Source: Terriglobia bacterium
Lineage (GTDB): Bacteria > Acidobacteriota > Terriglobia > UBA7540
Assembly (NCBI GenBank): GCA_030040455.1
Contig: JASHTR010000626.1
Span: forward strand, 1-8,527
DNA length: 8,527 nt
Direction: 5' to 3'
Shown: one piece after another, positions 1 through 5,915 of the stretch
Numbering within the stretch: the stretch's first letter is position 1
Layout: each line of letters begins with the position of its first letter
Translations under genes and position numbers: made by a program
The notes under the pieces: model-generated
Seen by the model: the letters and a program-made list of their open reading frames with translations, nothing else
What the model was told of the DNA's origin: nothing
The model's database searches: none

Positions 1-40
1 GGGTCTGAGAAGTGAAGCCTGCTCCGAAAATTCGCCTACT

Positions 41-111
41 GTCGCCCCCGTGAAAGCAGGCTCCAGGACTCGCCGCCCGGCAAAGTGGATTCCCGCTTGC
101 TCGGGAGTAAC
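41..111. repeat. Degenerate palindromic intergenic repeat
   Basis: Two roughly 25-nt arms, 41-66 and 87-111, are imperfect inverted copies of each other (about 18 of 26 positions agree when one is reverse-complemented). Each arm is itself partly palindromic, for example TCCCG (91-95) with CGGGA (102-106), flanked by CAAAGT (81-86) and ACTTTG (110-115). The arms resemble the widespread dispersed repeat with core ATTCCCGC...GCGGGAAT known in many bacterial genomes; in one plus frame the copy reads WIPACSGVT, a peptide typical of translated copies of that repeat. The family match is from memory. The copy is diverged, which suggests an old insertion. Confidence 0.6.
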
Positions 112-116
112 TTTGG

Positions 117-174
117 CGTCATTTTCATGCTTTGCGAGTGTTGCGGAGCGACATGACCACTTCCCGGAGTGACG
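117..174. repeat. Second short palindromic remnant
   Basis: CGTCAT (117-122) and GTGACG (169-174) are inverted with one mismatch, and inside them TCATG (125-129) faces CATGA (152-156). The stretch abuts the repeat at 41-111 and may be another degenerate intergenic element or part of the same composite. The arms are short, so chance cannot be excluded. No credible gene overlaps it. Confidence 0.35.
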
Positions 175-232
175 CGCAACGTGGATTTTCATACAGGCTC
201 TGAGGACCCGCGTAGGAATCGATAATCGCCCC

Positions 233-241
233 TGCTATAAT
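233..241 (+). promoter_or_regulatory. Extended -10 promoter of the left operon
   Basis: TGCTATAAT is a perfect consensus extended -10 element (TG, one base, TATAAT at 236-241). The -35 position 17 nt upstream (213-218, TAGGAA) is poor, which extended -10 promoters tolerate. Predicted transcription start is near 248, giving a leader of about 18 nt before the ATG at 266. A GAGGG Shine-Dalgarno site (253-257) lies 8 nt before that ATG. Confidence 0.6.
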
Positions 242-265
242 TGGTTTGGATCGAGGGAAGGGCCT

Positions 266-820
266 ATGACGTCCGTTTCCCGCTCGGCGATGGGCATTGT
301 TTTTCTCATCGGCGCAAGCGCGTTTCTCCCACCTGCACTCTGGGCCCGGCACAAGGAAGACCCCGTCGAGCTGGAAGCGAAAATCGGACGCGAGAAAAAC
401 CCGGTAAAAAAAGCAAAGCTCGAAGTGCGCCTGGGTGCCTTAGAGCTTCAGCAGGCAATCGGCGCCTACGATGACCATCAGACCCACCAGGGGGCGAAGC
501 TGCTCCAGCAATTCTCGGGCACGATGGAGGGTTCCTGGGGTGTCCTCGAGGGCAGCGGCCGTAACGCCGTGGCGAAGCCCCAGGGATTCATGGAGCTCGA
601 GATCGCTCTGCGGGAGGACGCCCGAAAGCTTACTGACCTTCGCCAGCGGGTCGAATACTTTTCGCGAGGCCCCGTGGACGGCACGCTGAAGAAGCTCAGC
701 CAGCTACACGCGAAGGTGCTTCTCGCGCTTTTTCCGGGCGCGAAACCTCCGGCGGCCACCAACCCGGAGAAGACCAACATGCAGGCCGGGGTTCCGGCAG
801 GAAAGACAGAGCGACCGTGA
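266..820 (+). CDS. Secreted helical protein of unknown function
   Basis: A 184-residue protein of no recognised function. Residues 1-27 form a signal peptide: a short basic N-region (R6), a hydrophobic core IVFLIGASAFLPPA and a likely cleavage after ALWA. There is no lipobox cysteine, so it should be periplasmic or secreted rather than a lipoprotein. The mature part (about 35-155) is rich in Leu, Lys, Glu and Gln and looks all-helical; a Pro/Ala/Lys-rich tail (158-184) is probably disordered. The segment NPVKKAKLEVRLGALEL and the later KPQGFMELEIALRE resemble, from memory, a family of small exported proteins common in Acidobacteria. The start at 266 is favoured by the Shine-Dalgarno at 253-257 and by keeping the basic N-region; ATG 290 would remove it. 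It heads an operon and overlaps the next gene by 4 nt. Confidence 0.8.
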   Translation: MTSVSRSAMGIVFLIGASAFLPPALWARHKEDPVELEAKIGREKNPVKKAKLEVRLGALELQQAIGAYDDHQTHQGAKLLQQFSGTMEGSWGVLEGSGRNAVAKPQGFMELEIALREDARKLTDLRQRVEYFSRGPVDGTLKKLSQLHAKVLLALFPGAKPPAATNPEKTNMQAGVPAGKTERP

Positions 821-1458
821 AGACGATCTGTGTTGCGCTCATCACGTTGGCTCTGGGGGCAGCGGGTTTCGCCCTCTCGCAAGAAAGGGCCGCGCTTTCT
901 GACGTTGAAGTGGAGAAGCTTCGCGATGCGCAGGAACCGAGCGCGCGGATCAAGGTCTACCTGGAGCTGATGGGCGCCCGATACAGTGCGTTTGAGCAGT
1001 TGCGCACCAAGCCGATCGCCTCTCCTGTAAAGACGGGAGAGTTGCTCGGCCATCTTCTTGACCAATACGTCCGCCTTGATGACGAGATGAAAGATTGGAT
1101 CCAATACCAATACGACCGTGAAGGCGACATGCGCCAGGGGTTGCATGCATTGCTTGATGAGGCGCCCGGCGAGCTCCAGGCGCTGCGTCAGGCCCAGAAA
1201 TCGCCCGCCGCCTACACCAATGCCTCCGCCTATGCGGACCCGCTGGAGAATGCTATCGCGGATTTACAGGATACCCTCGACGGCGCCACCAAGGCGCTTG
1301 CAGGCCAGGAGAAGAAATTAGGCCTCCTCGCGCCCAAAGAACAAGAAAAGGAGACGGCAAGCGCCTCCAAGGCTGCGGTCAAGGAAGAGAAGAAGCGCAT
1401 CAAGGAGGAAGAAAAACTCCGCAAGAAAGAGGAGGAGCAGCAATCGTCGGATCAGTGA
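817..1458 (+). CDS. Secreted helical protein, charged C-terminal coiled coil
   Basis: A 213-residue protein of unknown function. It starts with GTG at 817 inside the stop of the upstream gene (GTGA overlap), so translation is probably coupled; the upstream AGGAAAG is only a weak ribosome site. Residues 1-22 are a signal peptide (MKTICVALITLALGAAGFAL), with cleavage likely around residues 19-22. The Cys at residue 5 is too early for a lipobox. Residues 25-170 are predicted helical, with QEPSARIKVYLELMGAR (39-55) resembling the PVKKAKLEVRLGALE segment of the neighbour. Residues 175-213 are a highly charged Lys/Glu coiled coil. Family resemblance to acidobacterial hypothetical exported proteins is from memory. 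The paired export and overlap suggest the two products act together in the envelope; that is inference. Confidence 0.8.
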   Translation: MKTICVALITLALGAAGFALSQERAALSDVEVEKLRDAQEPSARIKVYLELMGARYSAFEQLRTKPIASPVKTGELLGHLLDQYVRLDDEMKDWIQYQYDREGDMRQGLHALLDEAPGELQALRQAQKSPAAYTNASAYADPLENAIADLQDTLDGATKALAGQEKKLGLLAPKEQEKETASASKAAVKEEKKRIKEEEKLRKKEEEQQSSDQ

Positions 1459-1470
1459 TCTCGTCACTTT

Positions 1471-2235
1471 ATGACTCCCTCCGGCTCATCGCCCGTCAAT
1501 CTTCAGCTTGCGTTTCACTTTGAGGAGCCACTCGGCGCGGAAACGATCTTTGCTCGCGTTTATCGACGTTTGCGTAAAACCGCGCCCGTTCCCCCCTTTC
1601 GCGTGGAATACCGCCCGTGGGCGCAGTTGCGAAGCACCATCCAGATTGACCGCAGGGGCGCCCGGGTGGCCATCTCCGACGTTCTGCTGGACATTCCAAC
1701 CGCTGTCCTTGAAGCTCTCGCTGAGATCCTGATTTGCCGCGCCATCGGAATGCGCCCGTCCCGCGAAGCGCGCGCCTGCTATCTTGCCGGCGTCATGTCC
1801 CCGGCAGTGAGCGAGCGGGTCGATCGCGCCCGGCGTGCGCGTGGCTTTAAGCTGATTCGCCCGGCGAAGGGCCGCGCGTTTGATTTAGAGGAGATCTTCA
1901 GGAAGTTGAACCAAACCTATTTTCAGGGCGAGTTGAGCGTGAAGCGGATTGGGTGGAGCATTGCCCCTTCGCGAACGGTGCTGGGCCATCATGATGCCGC
2001 CCACCAAACCATCACCGTTAGCCGCTCGCTGGACCATCCGCGTGCGCCTCTCCCGCTGTTGGAATTCATCGTCTTTCATGAAATGCTGCACGCCCGGCAT
2101 CCGGTGGAACGTCATCGTCACCGGCGCATCATCCATTCGCCCGAATTCCGCGCGGCCGAGAGAAAGTTCGCGGGCTATCGAGAAGCGCAGAGATTGCTGA
2201 AATCGGGGAAATGGGGAGCATGGCGGGAGGATTGA
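1471..2235 (+). CDS. SprT/YgjP-like zinc metallopeptidase domain protein
   Basis: A 254-residue protein with a C-terminal SprT-like fold. The zinc site is H203-E-M-L-H207 (FHEMLH), with the likely third ligand H222 in HSPEF, matching the HExxH...H(S/P)xxF pattern of SprT, YgjP and related domains. Residues 138-190 (FDLEEIFRKLNQTYF, then SRTVLGHHDAAHQTITVSR) match the domain's typical entry helix and strands. An N-terminal module (11-130) contains a conserved-looking segment VLEALAEILICRAIGMRPS. There is no signal peptide, so it should be cytoplasmic, unlike its two operon partners. It starts 12 nt after the previous stop with no clear Shine-Dalgarno, so coupling is likely. SprT-family enzymes cleave DNA-protein crosslinks in some lineages; the substrate here is unknown. 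The stop lies 5 nt from the convergent pntB stop. Confidence 0.8.
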   Translation: MTPSGSSPVNLQLAFHFEEPLGAETIFARVYRRLRKTAPVPPFRVEYRPWAQLRSTIQIDRRGARVAISDVLLDIPTAVLEALAEILICRAIGMRPSREARACYLAGVMSPAVSERVDRARRARGFKLIRPAKGRAFDLEEIFRKLNQTYFQGELSVKRIGWSIAPSRTVLGHHDAAHQTITVSRSLDHPRAPLPLLEFIVFHEMLHARHPVERHRHRRIIHSPEFRAAERKFAGYREAQRLLKSGKWGAWRED

Positions 2236-2240
2236 GATCC

Positions 2241-3680
2241 TTAAAGCTCCTTGAGGCTCAGTATGATTTTCCCGATCACCTGCTGCGCGTCGCCAAAAAC
2301 CATTCGCGTGTTGGGACCGAAGAACAACTCGTTTTCAACACCGGAAAAACCGGTCCCTTTGCCGCGCTTGACAACGAGCACCTGCTTGGCCTGGTCCACA
2401 TTGAGGATGGGCATGCCATAGATGGGGCTGCCCTTGTCGGTGCGGGCAGCCGGGTTGACAACGTCGTTGGCTCCGATCACCAGAGCGACGTCCGCATTGG
2501 CGAAATCGCCGTTGATTTCTTCCAGGTCGGAAATAAGATCGTAGGGCACGCCGGCTTCCGCCATCAGAACGCTCATGTGGCCCGGCATCCGTCCTGCGAC
2601 CGGATGAATCGCGAACCTTACTTTCACGGCTTTTTTTCGGAGCATCTGCACCAGCTCCCACAACTTGTGTTGCGCCTGGGCCACCGCAAGCCCATAGCCC
2701 GGCACGACAATCACGTTTTCCGAATACGCCATAATGGCCGCCGCGTCCGCCGTGTCAATGGACTTCATGCTTCGCGCCCGCCCGTCCGCGAGCTGGACCG
2801 GCAATTTTCTGTCTCCAAAGTCGCTGAACCAGACGTTGCGAATGGTGCGATTCATCGCTTTGGCCATCAGCAACGTTAAAAGGCCGCCCGCTGCGCCCAC
2901 CACGGTGCCGGCGATAATCATCGCCGCATTCTGGATGACAAATCCCTCAAAGCCTACCGCAAGACCAATGCACGCATTGTAGGTGGAGATGACGACCGGC
3001 ATATCCGCGCCGCCGATCGGAAGCGTGATCAGGCAACCGAGCGCGAGCGAGGTCAGCAGAAAGAAGCCTACGGTCCAGGAAAGGGAAAGTCCGGCGCCAG
3101 AAAATGAGTGGGGAAAAATGCTGCCCATCCCGAGCACGGCTACTGCTGCCAGAAGGATGCCGTTCACAACATGCCTTCCGGTAAACCGCAACGTTCCCAT
3201 CCAGTCCTGGAGCTTAAGGAACGCCACCAGGCTGCCGCCGAAAGCGACCGTGCCCACCAAAACGCCCAGGACAGCAATGACGGGAAAAGCAAGCGACCCC
3301 AGGTAGGCGTGGCCACTGTAGAGCTCGATGGCGCCGACGGCTGCCGCTGCCCCCCCGCCTAACCCGTTATAAATGGCGACCATTTGCGGCATGTCGGTTA
3401 TCGCCACTTTGCGTCCACTCCACCAGGCAGGAATGGCTCCCACGGCGATCGCGACCACAATCAGGCCGAAACGCTGCCCGGAAACCCCGGCGTTCGCAAG
3501 CGTCGGATGAAGCGTATACATACGGGTCGAAAATACGAACGCCGCGGCCACCGCCAGCACCATCCCCACACCCGCCCAGAGGATCCCGCTCCGAGCAGTG
3601 CGGGGAGAACTCATGCGTTTGAGGCCCAGAATGAGCAAGAGCGTCGCAATAAAGTAACTGGCCTGTGCACCGAAATTCAT
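2241..3680 (-). CDS. pntB: NAD(P) transhydrogenase subunit beta
   Basis: A 479-residue beta subunit of the proton-translocating transhydrogenase, full length for the family. Residues 1-277 form the membrane domain (about eight or nine hydrophobic segments) that makes the proton channel with PntAB. Residues 305-479 form the NADP(H)-binding domain III, with VPGYGLAVAQAQ (326-337), HPVAGRMPGHM (359-369), GANDVVNPAA (403-412), VVKRGKGTGFSGVENE (436-451) and NTRMVFGDA (457-465). D226 and N235 sit in GADMPVVISTYNA, the conserved channel segment. The position matching E. coli beta-His91 is Asn105 (VAIYNG), as I recall for the three-subunit Rhodospirillum/Thermus class. The enzyme sits in the inner membrane and drives NADH + NADP+ to NAD+ + NADPH using the proton gradient. 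It is the last gene of the pnt operon, starting 9 nt after the pntAB stop, with AGGAG (3696-3700) a rather long 15 nt upstream of the ATG. Confidence 0.97.
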   Translation of the reverse strand: MNFGAQASYFIATLLLILGLKRMSSPRTARSGILWAGVGMVLAVAAAFVFSTRMYTLHPTLANAGVSGQRFGLIVVAIAVGAIPAWWSGRKVAITDMPQMVAIYNGLGGGAAAAVGAIELYSGHAYLGSLAFPVIAVLGVLVGTVAFGGSLVAFLKLQDWMGTLRFTGRHVVNGILLAAVAVLGMGSIFPHSFSGAGLSLSWTVGFFLLTSLALGCLITLPIGGADMPVVISTYNACIGLAVGFEGFVIQNAAMIIAGTVVGAAGGLLTLLMAKAMNRTIRNVWFSDFGDRKLPVQLADGRARSMKSIDTADAAAIMAYSENVIVVPGYGLAVAQAQHKLWELVQMLRKKAVKVRFAIHPVAGRMPGHMSVLMAEAGVPYDLISDLEEINGDFANADVALVIGANDVVNPAARTDKGSPIYGMPILNVDQAKQVLVVKRGKGTGFSGVENELFFGPNTRMVFGDAQQVIGKIILSLKEL

Positions 3681-3689
3681 CAGCGGATT

Positions 3690-3974
3690 TTACGACTCCT
3701 TTTTGCTTTTGAACATTTCCAACATGCGCTCGGTCACCACGTAGCCGCCCACAACGTTCGAAGCCGCCATGACAACGCCTACGAAACCAATAGCCACCTC
3801 AAGTGTCCCCCGCGCCTCCGCCAGCGCGATGATGGTGCCGACCAGAACGATCCCGTGAACGAAATTTGAGCCGGACATCAACGGCGTATGAAGGATGACG
3901 GGTACCCGGGAAATAATCTCGTAGCCGGCGAATGCGGCCACCATGAAGATGTAAAGGGCGATAAATCCGTTCAA
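3690..3974 (-). CDS. pntAB: NAD(P) transhydrogenase subunit alpha 2
   Basis: A 94-residue membrane subunit with about three transmembrane helices (roughly 4-21, 36-53 and 56-78). HTPLMSGSNFVHGIV (29-43) is the family signature; N37 and H40 correspond to the Asn and His (N39 and H42) implicated in proton translocation in the Thermus alpha-2 subunit, by my recollection of that work. The subunit links NAD-binding PntAA to the PntB channel. The start is TTG at 3974, overlapping the pntAA stop as TTGA; no ATG or GTG lies in frame just upstream, while AAGGAGG (3984-3990) sits 9 nt before the TTG. The first internal ATG (residue 10) would cut helix 1, so TTG is preferred. The separate pntAA and pntAB genes distinguish this enzyme from the fused E. 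coli PntA. Confidence 0.95.
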   Translation of the reverse strand: MNGFIALYIFMVAAFAGYEIISRVPVILHTPLMSGSNFVHGIVLVGTIIALAEARGTLEVAIGFVGVVMAASNVVGGYVVTERMLEMFKSKKES

Positions 3975-5110
3975 GGTTTCATTCCTCCTTCAAGGAGCTG
4001 GCGCGTGGCTTCATGCCGGATTTTGCCGTCATGTGTAAGGATAGTTTTGCTGATCACCTCATCGCTCCAATCGAGTTCGATGCGCCCCTCTCGAACAAAG
4101 AGGCTGAGAAGGCTCGAAACATTCTGGGCGTACATCCGGCTCGCATCTTCCGCCATCATGCTTGGGACATTCAATGGCCCGAGAATGCTTGTATGCCCGT
4201 GTTGCACTTCCCGGCCGGGTACGGTGAGCTCGCAATTTCCTCCACTCTCCGCCGCCAGGTCCACAATCACCGAGCCAGGCTTCATGACCTCTACCATCGC
4301 TTTCAAAATAATCTTCGGGGCGGGGCGGCCCGGGACGCTGGCGGTTGAGACGACCACATCGGCCTGGCGAACATGCTGCGCCAGCAGCTCCTGTTGCATG
4401 AGGCGCTCCTCGGCGGTCAACTCGCGGGCATAGCCTTCCGGTCCTTCCGCGCGAATGTCAGTGGCTACAAACCTTGCTCCGAGCGATTCTACTTCCTCAC
4501 GGCTGGCAGCCCGGACGTCGTAACCTTCAACCTGCGCCCCGAGGCGGCGCGCCGTGGCGATGGCCTGTAATCCTGCCACGCCGGCGCCAATCACCAGCAC
4601 TTTAGCAGGCCGGATGGCGCCCGCAGCCGTGGTGAGCATGGGGAAAAAACGCTCGAGCTTTCCAGCAGCCAAAAGGATTGCCTTGTAACCTGCCACCACC
4701 GCCTGAGAAGATAACGCGTCAAGGCTTTGGGCGCGGGAAAGTCGCGGAACCAGCTCCATGGCGAAGGTGGTGATTTTTCTTTCGCACAGCAACCGAACTT
4801 TTTCAGGATGCCGGCTCGCATACACAAAGCTCACGAGCGTTGCGCCTTCGCGCATCAGGCGGATCTGCTCCGCCTCCGGCAAACCGACCCGAAGCACAAT
4901 GTCAGCCTGTCCGTAAAGACGGTTCGGGTCATCCACCAAGGTTGCCCAGCTCAGGTACCCGGAGTCCGGCGCTCCGCTTCCGAGCCCTGCTCCCGGTTCA
5001 ACCCACAGCGCCATGCCCAGCTCCACCAGGCGCTTTGCCGCAGCCGGCCCGATGGCCACGCGCTTCTCCCCAGGCTCTGTTTCCCTGGGGATAGCAACCT
5101 GGATGGCCAT
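3971..5110 (-). CDS. pntAA: NAD(P) transhydrogenase subunit alpha 1
   Basis: A 379-residue soluble NAD(H)-binding domain I, close in length to the Rhodospirillum protein and without the membrane tail seen in E. coli PntA. The N-terminus IPRETEPGEKRVAI is typical of the alanine dehydrogenase/PntA fold. PRLSRAQSLDALSSQ (122-136) is the RQD loop; R123, Q128, D131 and S134 align with the known R. rubrum loop residues by my alignment. VLVIGAGVAGLQA (171-183) is the NAD-binding Rossmann glycine motif, followed by GYDVR (196-200). It binds NADH and passes hydride to NADP+ held by PntB. A very strong Shine-Dalgarno (AAGGAGGAG, 5118-5126) lies 7 nt before the ATG. No convincing promoter was found between it and the HIT gene, where a folded repeat sits, so the pnt genes may have their own unidentified promoter or rely on readthrough. 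Confidence 0.97.
   Translation of the reverse strand: MAIQVAIPRETEPGEKRVAIGPAAAKRLVELGMALWVEPGAGLGSGAPDSGYLSWATLVDDPNRLYGQADIVLRVGLPEAEQIRLMREGATLVSFVYASRHPEKVRLLCERKITTFAMELVPRLSRAQSLDALSSQAVVAGYKAILLAAGKLERFFPMLTTAAGAIRPAKVLVIGAGVAGLQAIATARRLGAQVEGYDVRAASREEVESLGARFVATDIRAEGPEGYARELTAEERLMQQELLAQHVRQADVVVSTASVPGRPAPKIILKAMVEVMKPGSVIVDLAAESGGNCELTVPGREVQHGHTSILGPLNVPSMMAEDASRMYAQNVSSLLSLFVREGRIELDWSDEVISKTILTHDGKIRHEATRQLLEGGMKP
3984..3990 (-). promoter_or_regulatory. Shine-Dalgarno site fixing the TTG start of pntAB
   Basis: AAGGAGG on the minus strand lies 9 nt before the TTG at 3974 and within the last codons of pntAA (Leu-Glu-Gly-Gly). It is a near-perfect anti-16S match and supports the non-ATG start together with the TTGA overlap. 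An ATG inside the same stretch is in the pntAA frame and is Met377 of that protein. Confidence 0.75.
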
Positions 5111-5154
5111 GAATAAACTCCTCCTTCAGAATCAACCCGACCGATACGCCGGGG

Positions 5155-5251
5155 TGTCATGCGGAGCCCCTTCGCCGTCGTTCTGATGCTGAACGAAGCA
5201 AAAGAATCCCGGTCGTTCGCTTGGAGAGAAGCGAACGGGATCAGCATGACA
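5155..5251. repeat. Folded palindromic intergenic element
   Basis: The element is bounded by a perfect 8-bp inverted repeat, TGTCATGC (5155-5162) and GCATGACA (5244-5251). Inside, CGTTCGCTT (5214-5222) pairs with AAGCGAACG (5229-5237) around a 6-nt loop, and ATCC (5206-5209) can extend the stem to GGAT (5238-5241) past a small bulge. The sequence resembles, from memory, dispersed intergenic palindromes of the GTCATnCTGA...GAAGCGAAGAATC type frequent in acidobacterial genomes; TGCTGAACGAAGCA at 5187-5200 fits that style. It lies between pntAA and the HIT gene, where it could limit readthrough or protect RNA ends. No target-site duplication is obvious. Confidence 0.65.
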
Positions 5252-5273
5252 GCCCTTGCTGATTTTTTCACAC

Positions 5274-5330
5274 CTTCGGAGGCATTACCCTGATTCCACG
5301 GGGCCGGGGCGCGGGCAGCCCCTTCCGAAG
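5274..5330 (-). other. Inverted repeats just downstream of the HIT gene
   Basis: CTTCGGA (5274-5280) and TCCGAAG (5324-5330) are perfect inverted arms. They enclose a GC hairpin, GGGGC (5306-5310) with GCCCC (5318-5322) around a 7-nt loop. On the minus strand the structure begins 4 nt after the HIT stop codon. It lacks a following U tract in that direction (an A tract follows instead), so it is not a classic intrinsic terminator. It could still stabilise the 3' end or help factor-dependent termination. Confidence 0.4.
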
Positions 5331-5334
5331 AGAA

Positions 5335-5829
5335 TCAATCCGCTTTTTGAAAGAGCTCCACGAGCTTGCCAAAGGTTGTGGGCAAATCTTCCGGCAGGAC
5401 GCGGGTCTCGGCGATCGTAGACATGAAGTTTGTGTCTCCCCCCCAGCGTGGCAGGCAGTGGAGGTGCAGATGATCGGCAACTCCAGCGCCTGCGCATTTG
5501 CCCAGGTTCATTCCCACATTATAGCCATCAGCATGATAAGCGACTTTGAGGGCCGTCTCGGCTCGTCGCGCCAGCACCATCATTTCCTTGAGGACGTCAT
5601 CACCCAGAGCAGAGAGACTGGCAGCATGCGCATAAGGCGCTACGAGGATGTGGCCTGGGGCATAAGGATAGAGGTTCAGAAAAGCAAAGTTATGCTGGGC
5701 GCGGCACAGGATGTATTGCTCTCTGTCGCGCGCGGGGCCCTGACGTATCATGTCACAGAACGGGCAATCGTTTCGGCGGGCACCCTCGCTCACGTAGCGA
5801 AAACGCCACGGGCTCCAGAGATAATCCAT
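5335..5829 (-). CDS. HIT-family nucleotide hydrolase/transferase
   Basis: A 164-residue histidine-triad protein. The triad is H120-L-H122-L-H124 in DHLHLHCLPRW, followed by GGDTNFM (130-136), the usual C-terminal signature of bacterial HIT proteins related to Ap4A phosphorylases/hydrolases. An N-terminal CPFC (22-25) suggests the structural zinc site of this subgroup. HILVAPYAHAASLSAL (60-75) matches the conserved central strand and helix. The middle histidine would be nucleophilic towards nucleoside phosphate esters; the real substrate cannot be read from sequence. The protein should be cytoplasmic. The start is supported by the conserved opening MDYLWSPWRF although no clear Shine-Dalgarno precedes it. 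It lies 86 nt after the HU/IHF gene on the same strand and may be cotranscribed with it. Confidence 0.93.
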   Translation of the reverse strand: MDYLWSPWRFRYVSEGARRNDCPFCDMIRQGPARDREQYILCRAQHNFAFLNLYPYAPGHILVAPYAHAASLSALGDDVLKEMMVLARRAETALKVAYHADGYNVGMNLGKCAGAGVADHLHLHCLPRWGGDTNFMSTIAETRVLPEDLPTTFGKLVELFQKAD

Positions 5830-5915
5830 AATCAGAAAATGTCGGTTGAACGTGAGTGGCTTCCCAGTCGCCGCAGGAGGCGCATGTCACCTACCCTCTG
5901 GCCGTCAGTCGCCCG

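Noticed and set aside
2..172. Plus-strand open frame entering from the left edge and stopping at 170-172
   Set aside because: It reads WIPACSGVT, typical of translated intergenic repeats, rather than the end of a protein family I recognise.
1..192. Open frame on the minus strand from ATG at 190-192 running off the left edge
   Set aside because: It has no Shine-Dalgarno, and its translation (VTPEQAGIH... style) passes straight through the palindromic repeats, which are known to give such open frames in several phases.
478..1146. 222-codon minus-strand open frame
   Set aside because: It is antisense to two well-supported overlapping genes with signal peptides and has no recognisable domain; a GC-rich shadow.
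2211..2879. 222-codon plus-strand open frame
   Set aside because: It lies antisense to the highly conserved NADP-binding domain of pntB and has no family features.
3384..3869. 161-codon plus-strand open frame
   Set aside because: It is antisense to pntB and pntAB and is His/Arg-rich low complexity, as expected for a reverse reading of membrane-protein codons.
5252..5270. Intrinsic terminator on the plus strand (palindrome followed by six Ts)
   Set aside because: The T tract is 11 nt beyond the stem end and no plus-strand gene is present upstream to be terminated.
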